Assembly (NCBI GenBank): GCA_026120185.1
Contig: JANUWF010003375.1
Span: 2,313,736 to 2,377,735 of the forward strand
Source of the DNA: Voacanga thouarsii
Lineage: Eukaryota; Streptophyta; Magnoliopsida; Gentianales; Apocynaceae
Length of the DNA stretch: 64,000 bases
Direction: 5' to 3'
Of this stretch, positions 44,340 to 56,800 are shown piece after piece. The notes beneath the pieces are model-generated. The model did not search any database, was not told the DNA's origin, and worked only from the letters and a program-made list of their open reading frames with translations. The position numbers and the translations under genes are program-made. Numbering within the stretch: the stretch's first letter is position 1; each line of letters opens with the position of its first letter.

Positions 44340-45200
44340 ATCCAAAATCCTGTAAACCGGGTTGAAAAATTGTCCGTCAGGGATGTGCCATTTTGGACTT
44401 AACTTTTGGATGCATCTTCGTCCAAAACCCGAGTCCAAAACTCGGATGAGTTTAAACAGAAAAATTTATAGCCGTTTTTTTATGACCGTTGGCACTCCAC
44501 TTTTTGGCTCTATAAATAGCCCTTAAAGCCAGATTACAAGTAAGATTTTTGAAACACCCATCTTAGAAACACTATTACTCAATATCTTCAAAAATCTCCT
44601 TTTATCTTAGCTTCAAAGTGAGTTCATTGTGTATCAAAGATAAAAGTATTTTGTGCTTGTATCCGAGAGAATATCTGCTCAAGTAAGTGAGCTTATCTCT
44701 GTTCTATTGATTTTCAATTCTCAGCTTGTATGTTCAAGGTTGTGTGGTAAAACCCATAGGGGTGATCCTTATTATGTGATTGTTCAAGATTGTAGTGTAA
44801 AACCCATAGGGGTGAGCCTTGATGTGTTTGAGAGGTTGTGTAAAACCTAGTGTGGTGATCCTCTCTTGTATGTGGTTATTTCATTAAGTGAGGTTAATGA
44901 AATAGAGTTGAAAATCCTTAAGTGTGAGGCTTAAGGTAGTGGACGTAGATCATTATTGATCGAACCACTATACATCTCTTATCTCATTTTATTTCAGTGG
45001 TTCATGTATATTGTTTTTATGATCTTTCACTGTCTAAATCTGAATACACATCTACGAGTGCTTGGACAGCTTTCAATGCATCAATAAAGTCAGTCCAAGT
45101 ATCTTTGTGATCATCCTTGTTCAACATTTTAGACTCTTCGGAAAATTTGTTTTTGCTTGCCAAAAACCTTATTCACCCCCCCCCCCCCCCCTCTAAGGTT
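44340..45200 (+). mobile_element. LTR-like block (possible copia LTR/leader remnant)
   Basis: A promoter-like TATAAATA at 44511-44518 lies downstream of a GC-richer stretch. Then come a transcribed-looking leader, an internal duplication (TAAAACCCATAGGGGTGA twice, near 44748 and 44798) and a closing TTCACCCCC...CTCTAAGG motif at about 45170-45197. The motif and layout resemble LTR/leader regions of Sire-type copia elements. No pol domain or paired LTR is present. Confidence 0.4.
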
Positions 45201-45258
45201 TTTCAATGTTCTTTTATTTTCTCTGATTTTTGTGTTGTTTTTCATCAGGTTTATTTAA

Positions 45259-45594
45259 ACTATAGTTTGCATAATATTTTCTGCAACTAATTGTTCACTA
45301 CATTTTTTTTTTTTTTTTTTGCAGTGAGACTTGTACTTCAAATCAATAATTAGTGAAGTATATGGAGAATGAAAATTTTATTTATTCAATGAAACAAATT
45401 GACTAGAAAGAAAAAAGTTAAAAAGAGAATTACTCTTCGCTTGATGGAAATCTGGCTTTAGATAGATCATGATTGAAGGAAAGTAGCATGCTGCTAGCCT
45501 TGTAGAGTGTGAGATAAGGCTTGACTTAAGTTAGATATTGATATGATGGTTCCCCTTTTTTAACAACCTACTACAGCATATGCGGGCTTCATTG
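45259..45594 (+). repeat. 330-bp dispersed repeat, copy 2
   Basis: Matches 13628-13957 along its length; poly-T tract then GCAGTGAGACTTGTACTT and on to GGGCTTCATTG. It lies just upstream of the ATP sulfurylase fragment. Confidence 0.93.
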
Positions 45595-45621
45595 ACTGGT
45601 TTATGTTCTGTGAAATTGCAG

Positions 45622-45835
45622 TGTCGAGATATACAAGCACAATAAAGAAGAAACAATTGCGAGAACTTAGGGAACCACTACCCCTGGCCTTCCTTATATT
45701 GAGGAAGCAGTAACCAATGCTGCAAACTAGCTGATTGGTGGTGATCTGCAGGTCATTCAACTTGTTAAGTACCATGATGGTCTTGACCGATTTTTGCTTG
45801 GAAGCTTCAAGACCGTTAGAGCAGCAACCAAGTCT
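45622..45835 (+). pseudogene. ATP sulfurylase (APS) fragment
   Basis: The plus frame after an ATTGCAG acceptor reads EIYKHNKEETIART, stop, GTTTPGLPYIEEAVTNAAN, stop, LIGGDLQVIQLVKYHDGLDR. This is the mid-region of plant ATP sulfurylase, which makes adenosine 5'-phosphosulfate from ATP and sulfate in plastids. Both stops are TAG where the family has tryptophan (TGG), that is, single G-to-A changes. Only about 65 residues remain, and the following sequence no longer matches. Confidence 0.78.
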
Positions 45836-48150
45836 CTTTTCTTTCCAAATTCAATCATTATGGAACAGAATAGCACATTAGCCTAAGGGTAATTTTGTGC
45901 ATACCTACAAAAAAATAATATTAACAAACTCCAATATGATTTACAAGAAAAGGAGATATGGTCTAACAAAACACTCTAATTGGTATGTTCAAGTAATTTT
46001 TTGACAAGACCATGGCTTTTTCACATTTCGCATGTAAAAGGATAGTGTGGAGAAGTATCTAGGACAATACTTTTAGTGTATGACTACTGTGCATGGATTG
46101 AAAGAACTAAAGGAAAGTTCTCTCCTCTCTTATTTTCTATTCCGGTCTATTACTCTCCTTCTAAAAATCAAGTACAAAGATTCGTAAGTAAATTTGTTGT
46201 AAATTTGAAGCATATAATATGAGAATTAATAGTTATAGAGAAATCAAAAGCATTTTTTCTATGGAGCACATACAAGGGGCAATTGCTTGGTTTAATCAAA
46301 CAGCCAATGTTCTCAGCATTCCTTCATTGTAATTTCCTTACTAGCCTCGTAGAATCATAGCACAATGCATTTATTGAACTTTTGATGCCTCCCCCCTCCC
46401 CCCCAACCATTTAATATTAAAACAACTGAAAATATTAAATTTAGTATACTAAATTTTCCTTTCAGTATATTAATTTTAAATTTTTAGTATATTAAAAAAT
46501 ATTTTTTTTTAATTTTTAGTATATTAAGACGCGGTACTCATTAGCGAGCGTCTGGTGACCAACGATTCATGATTCTCTAGCTCTTCTGCCAAAGTATACA
46601 CTTGTCCGTCCAAATGGTTGTTGGGTCACTCGATCCTTGAGTCTTTCCTTAGCAATAACCACAGCATACAACACTCCACTGCTATCGTCAAGCTTGGACA
46701 TGGTACAACAAGAAGAGAATTATCAGAAATCGAAAGGGGAGGAAGGGGGGGGGATCTTCAAGGGCCTTAAAATTACAATTGAAATCATTTTTTTAAGAGG
46801 CTAATTAAGCTATCTTCCCCTGACAATATTAGATAGGATGAAGTAATTTTTCTACGCGGATGATGAAATTTTATTATGCAAAAATTATATCAAAATTTGT
46901 CAAAGAATATTCCGTAAAAATGAAAATTACATCTATACTTGTTAATTAAACCACTTTTGCTTAAGAATATTTCATCCATAATTGTTAATTACTTGTTAAA
47001 TTAACTACATATAGAGATGTAGTCTTAACTTCATCATATATATATATATATACATATATATTCTCTCTCTCTCTCTCACAAAACCTCAAGTAATGAGAGA
47101 AAGGACCATTTCTGGAATATGGTGAATGACATAATTTGTATAGCCGTTGAAGCTGGAAAAGAAGGAACATTTAGCCAGATTTCAGTAGTTGTGTTTTGAA
47201 ACTTTTACTTGGGTAAAAAGAACGAAAAAAAGAAGCGGTTGATTGTCAAGACAATTCTACCCTACACGGCAAAAATGGGTTCCAGGACCATTTTGAGACC
47301 ACAGAAAGAAAAGGTTCGTATTTGAAAATAGATCAAAAAAATCATTTGAGGGTAAAACGGTATTTTGGAAAATATTTGAGAAATGAAAAAAAAAAAAAGA
47401 AATAAGAGAATAATCGGGCAATGACTATGAGACAGTTAACATGTAGACCAAACAATTGAAAAAACCATGCACGAATACCTGTAATGCTTTTTTATTATTC
47501 CATGCCAGAATCATGTTTTATGTCCTCGAATTTGAATTTTTGCAACCACTTTAAACTCCTTAATTCAATTTCAACGGTCAAAACCAAACAATGACTCAAA
47601 AAAGTATTGTCACGTTTTCAACCATACAAAAGCCTCGTGATAAACAAAGGTAATATAAACATGTAATATAAACATATCCAAAATTCACGTTTGGAATTAA
47701 ACCACGCAACTCACAAAGAAAAGATATAATTCATAGCACACTTACATGATATATGAGGTTTTTCTGAACAAAATCCTTGTCAGAGTTAATCTTTTATTTA
47801 TTTTCAATGCTGACATGAAATAATTGGTCATTATACAATTAAAAATATTTCAAAAAAAGCAAAATAAATACAACATTTTGTTAATAGTACTAACATTACA
47901 CATATATATGTTCAACACACATTTTTTTAAAGCAACGGGCAAAATCTCCACGCTACACCAACTAGTACATACCAATTTCTGATCTTTATACCTTAGGCCC
48001 CAGTTTGTCGCATTTTATCCATATTACATTCTCTTACTCCTTCATTTTATTTTACTTTTATTCACCCAAAAACTTTTCTACACAATAAGGAAATGATTAT
48101 CTTTTGGCACTTTAACCCTGAAAGGTGAAGGAGAAAGAGACGAAACTTAC
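45836..48150. other. Intergenic DNA with short simple repeats
   Basis: AT-rich sequence. (TA)n at 47036-47060 runs into (TC)n to about 47080, and a G-run lies near 46745-46752. The minus strand at 46700-46530 has a short coding-looking stretch that I cannot identify. No gene is supported. Confidence 0.5.
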
Positions 48151-48152
48151 TA

Positions 48153-48437
48153 CTCTATCTGTTTCATATTATTTAGCCTTTTTACCTTTATATTTTGTTT
48201 CATAATATTTGACTTTTTACATATTTCTATATATCAATGATTAATATTTTTTTAATATTACCCTTAAATTTAATCAAACTACATTTAATGAAAAGATAAA
48301 AAATCTCGTAAATGATTACTCATCCTTATATTTATCAAGGATAAATTTGAAACATAATTAAAAAATATTTATTGATTTTGACATTCTTAATATATGTGCA
48401 AATGGCCAAAAGGCCAAATAATATGAAATGGAGGGAG
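48153..48437. mobile_element. Stowaway-type MITE (285 bp)
   Basis: Terminal inverted repeats CTCTATCTGTTTCATATTAT on the left, and the complement of ATAATATGAAATGGAGGGAG on the right. TA dinucleotides flank both ends (48151-48152 and 48438-48439), the target site of Tc1/mariner-derived Stowaway elements. The interior is AT-rich and non-coding. Confidence 0.88.
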
Positions 48438-48440
48438 TAG

Positions 48441-49011
48441 AAAAAGATTTTATTCAACATGTTGCAATTTAGTGATACGTTGTAACTAAAAATTTTCCCC
48501 TCCATTTCTTATCAATTTGTGGGTGGACTACCAAAATTGTTTTATGGGACCCTTTTGCACTTGTACTACTTCAATTTCCTTCAGAAATTTGGTGTACCAT
48601 ATAATGTGAAATTGGAAAGTCCCTTTTGTTAAAAGAGAGACCTTCGAGGGCTGTCACAAATTTAGGAGTAGAAGGGCTTGATTGGTAGAATGGGCAGGTC
48701 TTCTAGAGCTTGGGCAATCTCAAATTCGAATGCAAAATTTTCCCATTCAAATTCTTTAGGTTTTCTATTTTTAAGCATGAAAAAAAAGGTATTACCTTGA
48801 ATCACAATAACAATTGGAGCTTTTTGCTTTACTCATCCATGTTATTGCAAAAATCAACATTGGGGTACTAGTTGCCACCCATTTAATGCCGCATGATATG
48901 CAAGCATTCAATCCAGCCTGCAAAATTATCGTGCAATTTTTGTATAGGAATTGTGTAACTCTTTATCCGTAATATGATTTTTGATATTATTTAATATTCG
49001 TAATATCCGTA

Positions 49012-49042
<31 letters not shown>

Positions 49043-49360
49043 TTTCCTTCATAGACATTATTTAATACTAGAGCATTATTTGATTGACAAGAAGGAAAAG
49101 TAGTGATAAGATATTTGAATTTTAAGAAAGTGAATCTACAAGATGTAATTTTGTATATATTAAGGAATTGTTTGGTTAACATTAAGAAATGGGAATGATA
49201 AAACTCATTGGGTTTGAAGAAATACTTTATCTTTATTAATTTTATTAGTACAATGGGAATGAGAATGGTAATTAATGAAACTTTAATATTTAACCTTTCA
49301 TGTAGGGATAGAACCAATAACTTAAGTTATTGAGTGGTTTATAAATTAGGTTATTAAGTA

Positions 49361-49407
<47 letters not shown>

Positions 49408-51043
49408 CATGAGGTATATTTTTAAAAGATATTTTTTTAAAATTTTAAAATTTTATGATAAAATAAAAACTTTGGACGGCAAATGTCATCCTTTGCCTTC
49501 TAGTTTCGGAGTTAGATTGTTTGATTCCGCTCTCAAAAGTTTTACAACGAAAGTGGTTCGTAACCAAAAAATAGAGGAAAGTGGTTCATACACCCAAAAA
49601 AAAAGGAAAAAAGAAAATGGAGAAAAGAATGACAAAAAAAAAAAACAAAGGATACCATGGATTGTATGAGAATACTTACCCCGCCTTCTCATTCGCATAA
49701 TACATTAACTGGCCACAAAAGTTCACAGGCACATGGAGACAATTTCAGGAGGATTAAATACAAAAATTCTCTGTATTCTTATTTAGACGACAGTTGGGTA
49801 ATTGAAATTTTAATCTCGACAATTAAGTAATTATTAACAATAAAATTTATAATTTTAAAGGAAGTTTATTATTGGTTCTATTTATTGGATCAGATAGTTT
49901 AGGTCTATATAATATAATTTCAAATCCAATAAATAGAATTCGCAATAATTATTTATTAAAATTACAAATTTGACTTTAAATAGATACTTAATTATCCAAA
50001 TTAAAATGTCAGGTACCTGATTTTCATCCGAATAATAGTATAGGGGTGTTTTTGTATTTAACTCTTCCTGGGATTCCAAAGTACAGTGCCCCTAGCCAAC
50101 AGCACTGCTCTTGTACATGGAAAATTCTTATGTGGATCCGATTTATCGTGGATAGGGTTCTTTAAATATTGTATTATGTGTTTTGTGTTTTGTATATTTC
50201 TAAAAAGGCATAATATTTTAAAGTTATGGTCCACTGTAAGCTTGGTCCACATAAAAATTTCCCTACACGGCCATACTATAGTTTTCCGGGAAGATAAACA
50301 TACTACTTTTTGTTAACAACAAATGTCATTATCCCTATATTGGTAGTCTTTTAATTGATATAGAAGGGAGAGGTGGAGGTGGGGGCGACGAGTTGCTCAA
50401 ATGCTCAGCATCGCGGGGACTCAGATTTTTTATTAGGAGAAATAGAGTTGACTTCGTGGATAGAGCCCGTGGACGTCCTCAATTGGCAAAGAGGCTCTCC
50501 ATTTTTGACCTTGTTGCCATCAATGTGTTATTTTCCCAATTTTAGGGTTAAAAATTATGGCATTTGTGATATATTTTGTTAATAATTTTGTAATTTGATT
50601 GCTCAATATAACACAATAAATTTCAGAAATATGGAAGTTTCTTAAAGTTTGAGATATAAATAAATTAACCTTCCTTTTCTGTTAAAGCTAGCTACTCGTG
50701 CGTTCATATTATGATCGTTTAGCAATGCCTAGTGACTGGTAATGCTACTGCTAAGCTTATCAGCATACTGGTTGTGTGCTCAAATTGTAAGAATCTACTA
50801 CTGCTGCATGCATTATAGTCCGCTTTTGGCTTTTTGCTTAATTCTATTATGTTGATGGAGCTGCTGACTGAGTCGAGATTATGCTATATTGACCCATGAA
50901 TATGTTAATTATGTTACTGTATTTGATGTTAGGTTGTAACAAGGTCCCAATGGATGACTCTGTATTGATCTAAATCTACTTTCCATTCTTCATGAGAGAA
51001 TTCATCACTGCAATGGTCTTGGTTAGACAACCCTTGGATATCC
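48441..51043. other. Intergenic DNA with (TA)n repeats
   Basis: No recognisable gene. TA dinucleotide runs lie at 49013-49039 and 49363-49405. Short open frames (for example 49409-49669 and 50373-50582) have no family resemblance and a low-complexity composition. Confidence 0.5.
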
Positions 51044-51908
51044 TGTTAGAAACAGGGTACCTACGAGCATAGACAGGCAACTCAACTGAATTGAATAAGC
51101 ACCGCCTATACCCGACCAGGGCTCTAACAATTGCAATTATTCAATATCAACAATGCCGGCAAGGCCACACAGTCCAAACGTAATGTACCTAGACAGAATT
51201 CAAACTTAATAAATAAGTCAGTAGTATACTTGAGAGACTTGCTCGCGGTTCTACCAGAACGTACCAGGCGCGGCACTCCTCCGGACAAGCTGCGCCGCAA
51301 CGTACTGTACTGCTGACCGAATCACCAGTCCAATACTGGTTTGCCTTCAAGAAGTTATTCGTCCCACTCTGGTACGATGGGTACAGCGACTCTTCTTGTA
51401 GGATAAGACGGTCTCAGATCACTGTTGACGCACACCAACTGTGATCACCTCGAAATTCCCCTTAGTTCACCGGTCCTGATAAGCCAAAAATTATGGATCG
51501 TTGAGAGAATCGAAGAGGCGAATTTTCTCGCAGGAAGCAAAAAGCACGAAAAAGGATTCACCCTAATGGCGGCTCTGTTCCCTCTTTTAATTTCGCCTTA
51601 GGAAAAAATTAAAACCCAATTCGGATTAGGAAAACCCTAATTCCTTCTCAGATTTTATGTTTCCTATTCTTTTTCAAGTTAGAGTTAATTGGGCCAAACA
51701 AAAATAGAGGATCGTGAAAACATGGGCCAAGCCCGAGCTGGACCGGGTCAGCGGCACGAGTGTGTGGCATCCTCCATACCTTGGGCTTTTCTATTAAGTC
51801 TATAGAAAAGTCTTTTAGTATATAAAAGCTTCCACACTCCTCTATTTTTCCCATATGGGACTCATGTCTAACATGAGTTCCCAAATGGTTAAACACCCAA
51901 CTTTAACA
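51044..51908 (-). mobile_element. Solo-LTR-like block, minus strand (865 bp)
   Basis: On the minus strand it begins TGTTAAAGTTGGG at 51908 and ends GTTTCTAACA at 51044, giving TG..CA termini with TGTTA/TAACA inverted repeats. The interior has a U3-like part with a TATATA patch, then a GC-rich leader. No coding domain and no clear target duplication. I read it as a copia-type solo LTR. Confidence 0.6.
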
Positions 51909-53815
51909 ACATTTAATTATGGATTCCCACCATGAAAATGGCTTCTACCACAATCAAAATAATCTCTAATATGTCAAGAACAATTCCCATTAATTATTTT
52001 AGGCTAACTAATCATGAGTTAAAAAATATTAACTCCCAAAGTTTCCATTTTCAACATATCATAGTGCTGCTTTGGGTTTTAAGATCAATGGAAATGCCTG
52101 TCTCATGCTACTATATTAGTGCTTGTTCTCAAGGACTGTTAACTCATTTTCTTCAGTTTGAATGGTTTAATCAAGTAATCAATAAACCAACAGGCATTTA
52201 TGCTGCAAAATGTTGAAGTTCTTGCTACTAATCTGGAAACTAAATCAGTGTATCATAAAACTCTTTAGCATATTGTTGCAGAAGCCTTTTTTCCTTTGCT
52301 GCTATCTGCACCAAATTAATGCAGTAAGGAACAAAATTTGGAAAGTAAAGGAGAGCCCCTCTACCTTCCTCACATTATTCAAGTTTTTCAAAAATAAAGT
52401 TAAATAAAACACATTGTTTAATGCAATATTTTGGTTCTTAAGATAGTATAAGAGATGGTAGCATGTCTTTAGGAAGTTTGACTTGACTTGAAAGTACTAG
52501 GGTAAAAAAAAAAAAATTGTAGGAGTGTTAGGGTGCTCTTTGATTTTTATTAGCTCTCTTCATTATTTGCTTCTTTGGTGGTCATTGTATAAAATTTTTC
52601 CAGTTCAGTAACTTTTAGTATAGGTTAATGCATTGCTCTACCTACGTAATTTTTCTCTCCTGTATGGCTTCCCATATGAGGTCTTTATCTTAAACTGTGA
52701 AATTCAAGTTGTGCTTGAAATGTTCTTGATTTTGTTTGTGAACTTCCACTCTCTCATGAGGTGTTACCAACCAATATTCAGTTAATTTCTTTTTATCCCA
52801 TTTACATTTCTTTTCGATCATTAAATCTGGTGTATTCTTAATCCTCAATATCTCAGTACTCTGAATGTTTCTTTTCCTTCCTATTGTATTTCCCCATAAC
52901 ATCAACTTTTCTTTAGGGAATTAGCTTTATTTGGAATCATTCACTTCAGAAACAAATGTTAGAAATGAGAGATCTAAGGAAACTGGGAAACATGTTGCGT
53001 TGGAAATTTTCCTTCTTCATTTCATGCCTTGAAGGAAGAGGAAACAAAAGATTTAGGCTTAAAGGCTTTGGCAAGCTTAGTTTTGTTGGCATAAGCATAA
53101 GGATATCTTTGCTCACCTTGTTTTCCTGCAAAACTGAAAACTTTTGGCAAAGTTTTATTTACTAATTTCTGGATTGCATACTTTACTGACTAAATAAGTA
53201 TTGGACTCTTTAAGTAAGATTCAAATTTTAATTTCATGTACATTGTTTGTAGAAAGGGGTTGTATGTTAGATATTGCTATCTCATTTTATAACCATCTTT
53301 TTCTTAAAAATAAAAAATAAATGAAGGAGGAGAGAAAAAAGATATTTCATTCTTTTGTTGTTAGAAAGAAAAAAGTTTAGAAAATATACTCTTCCACTTG
53401 TTGATAACTTGTTGTTGGTTTTCTTTAAAATCATATCTTGTTGTTTGAAAGACATTTGCTAAAACTAGAAATTATTTTCATGTACAAAAGATTGCAAGGT
53501 AAGGCTGCCACACAAGTTTGTTGAGAGAAGAGATGTCCATCGCAGCAAGAAATGGTTCATATTAAATGTTGGAAATTTTTTCTCTGACATTTTTACTGGT
53601 TATTCTTGCTAAACTTTATTTCCTACTCCATGAAACTTGGGTCAATGATTTCTTTTTCTCTTTTTGGCAATCTTGAGCTTGATCAAGAACTCTTATTCAA
53701 AGCTAATGTTACTTATGCCTCACCTAGCACTTTACTTTAACTTCTCTTTAATATAGAGCCTACTTATATTCTTGGAAAAGATGGATCTTTATTGTTCTCA
53801 AGCTTCTTTATTTAG
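51909..53815. other. Sequence upstream of first visible transporter exon
   Basis: AT-rich, no recognisable domain. The missing first exon or exons of the transporter (N-terminus and first membrane helix) should lie here or further upstream; I could not find them. The end is the intron acceptor before 53816. Confidence 0.45.
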
Positions 53816-56800
53816 GAGTTGGAGCAACCATAGGTGCTGGAGTGTATATTCTTGTTGGAACAGTTGCTAGAGAGCACACAGGACCTGCGGTCACTTTTTC
53901 TTTCTTAACAGCTGGAACAACATTTGGACTTTCTGCATTTTGTTACACAGAGCTTGCATGTCGTTGTCCATCTGCCGGGAGTGCCTATCGTTACTCCTAC
54001 ATCTGTATTGGAGAAGGGTAAATAAAACCTGATCTTTCAAAAATCCTCCATAATTTCTTCACATTGTGTTTTCAAAAGAATCATGAAGAGTTGAGCACTC
54101 AACTACTTCTTGCATTGTCAATAAATTAATTCTCACCACAGGGGTTAAGAAAAAGAAGCTAAATGTGTGGCTTCCTATCTCTTTTCTAAACATGTAATCG
54201 TTTAGTTCCTTATGAAATGGTATCTGACTTTTAATACTTTCCTTTGAATAGGTTTGTCCAGCGTATACTTCGTTCTAAAGTGCATCTCTCTTTTGCTGCA
54301 TGACCTCTCCTTATATAAACTCTTAAGGAAATCTTTACAGTCCAACTTCTTGTTGTGCCCCATTTTATATGAATATTAGATGAATATGGATTAACGTATA
54401 GACTTTTCCTGGCACTTAGGCATGTGGGGAACACTGAAGTTTGATGGAAGATTAAAGTTTCTGGTTCTCATCCCTTTCTATTAAAGGTCTTAAACAAATG
54501 TTTATTTTTATTTGGGAAGGAAAGAGGAAATTTTCTTATCTTGTTTTGAATTTTGACATCTCTTTGCCTAATAGGTAGGAACAATTGTCTACGAATTTGA
54601 AGGAAAGATTAGAAGCTCAAAGTAATATTATGGAAATGGTCTAAAATTTGATGGACAACTAAAGAAAAGATAAATATAGAACGTTATTCTTCTGTTTCCA
54701 TTTGTTTGTCAATGATTTCAAGTTGTTTAGAATTGAAGTGCCTTCCTTTTTTTTGAACAACAACAGCAACAAAAAACTAAGCTTTAGTCCCAAGTAACTT
54801 GGGGTTGGCTATATGAATCAATACAAGACCATGTGTGGTCATCCACATGAATTATCTCCTTCCTCATCTTTCTATCAACTGTCATACTTTCATCCAAATC
54901 AAATAGAGGCATATCTCTCCTAATAACCTCCATCCACATATTTTTAGGTCTGCCTCTACCTCTATTCAACCTATCTTGCCTCCATCCCTCAATTTTCCTA
55001 ACAGGGACATCATTCGGTATTCTCTGTATATGTCCAAATCATCGCAAGTGATTTTCTCTCATCTTGTCTTCAATGGATGTCACTCTCATTTTTTTCTCGA
55101 ATGATGTCATTCTTTACTTTATCCTTTCTAGTATGCCCGCATATTCACCTTAACATACGCATCTCTGCTACATTCAATTTCTGAGTATGACACCTTTTAG
55201 CTGCTCAACATTCCGTACCATATAACAAAGCCGGTCTAACGGTTGTTCTGTAGAACTTTTCCTTTAGGCTCAAAGGCATATTACAATCACACAGAATATT
55301 AGTTGCACTCCTCTATTTCAACCAACCAGCCTTAATTCGGTGCACAACATCGCTATCAAGTTCTCCATCTTTCTAAATAATAGCTCCCAAATATCGGAAG
55401 TAGTCATTCACTAGAATATCTCTGCCATCTAAAGTTACACTTTGATTTGTATCTCTGTTAGTACTGAACTTGCATTCCATATACTCAGTTTTACTTCTAC
55501 TGATTCTGAAGCCCCTAGATTTCAACGTTTGTCGCCATAATTCCAATTTAGCATTCACACCGGTTCTAGTCTTATCAATCAGAACAATATCATCTACCTT
55601 CCTTTTTTAAGGTTTATGAAAAACCAAAATAAGAGCAACTTTGGTACAGGAAGTTGTTTGGCATTTGAAATCTTTTCGTGGGCATAGAGAGGGCGGTTTC
55701 ATGAGTTTGGGTCCATGGGCTTTTATGTCTTGGTCAAATAGGAAATTAAACAAGGGAAAAGGAATCTGATAAATCTTTTCAACCCAAAACTCCTACGATA
55801 ATGTAAGTTAATAGTTTGATAAAAATTGAGAGCCTAAAAATACGATTTTCTAAGTACTTATCAAATGCCTTATGCCTTACTGGACGGCAACATCCATTCC
55901 ATTTATTCAAGAGAAAATCTATCTTGCAGCCTTGTTAAAGACATGAGGAATGCATCCCAAACCTCACAGCATGGTTTTCTATGTGAAGTTTTGCCTTCTC
56001 TTCCACCCCTAAGTTGTGTCATGTTGAACATGCCTTCACTTCGTAATATTTGGTCCTTTTGGTTCCTCAACAGTGTTGCGTGGTTGATTGGCTGGTCTAT
56101 GATCCTGGAATTTACTCTTGGAGGCTCAGCTGTTGCTCGTGGCACTTACCCGAATCTGGTATATAGATATCATTCACAATCATGTGAATTTGAGCTATGA
56201 ATGTCTTGTCCTCTGGCCCCCCAACTGTGCAATCGGTTGACCTTGTTGTATATACTTTGCAATTCTATTCATTTTCATAAAATTCTGGCTTGGGAAGAAG
56301 AGTAGCTGACTGGTTTATTTGGGAGTCTGATATTCATTCAATGGACCTGCCTAGCAGAGTGCTAAACCTTTCTTTTTATGATGGTAAAAAGTTAGTAATC
56401 TAGAAGTCTACTATTTCTGCGCAAAACAAGTGTTGTTATGAAAGAGAACTGTGAAAACTACTTTGATTCTATCAGGCTTAAAATTAATTTTAATTCAAGA
56501 ATGGAAAAGGTAAAACTAGATGTAAACTATTTCATACAGATATATAAACATAGGCAGCTGATATGCTGGACTATGAAGGCTGGTACAAGGAAGCAATAAT
56601 ATAAGGGGAAAAAGGAATTGAACAGTTGGAAAAGGGAAAGCATGGCATTTTGAACATTTATACCTTGCAATCATGATGACAGCTTATTGTGTTAGAGATT
56701 ATCTTACAAAATCTGATCATGAGTGATGACACCAATGTTGTGGTACTTCATTTGATTTTGAGAAGTTATGTTGAAAGGAAAATCTTGCATAGTCTAGTAT

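Noticed and set aside
46530..46700. Minus-strand coding-looking stretch (TLAEELENHESLVTRRSL)
   Set aside because: It is short, broken by a frameshift and stop, and not assignable to a family; not enough to call a gene fragment.
48675..48740. Possible tRNA gene (GGTAGAATGGG ... AATTCGAATGC)
   Set aside because: The B-box-like part matches poorly, and no acceptor stem or cloverleaf can be drawn.
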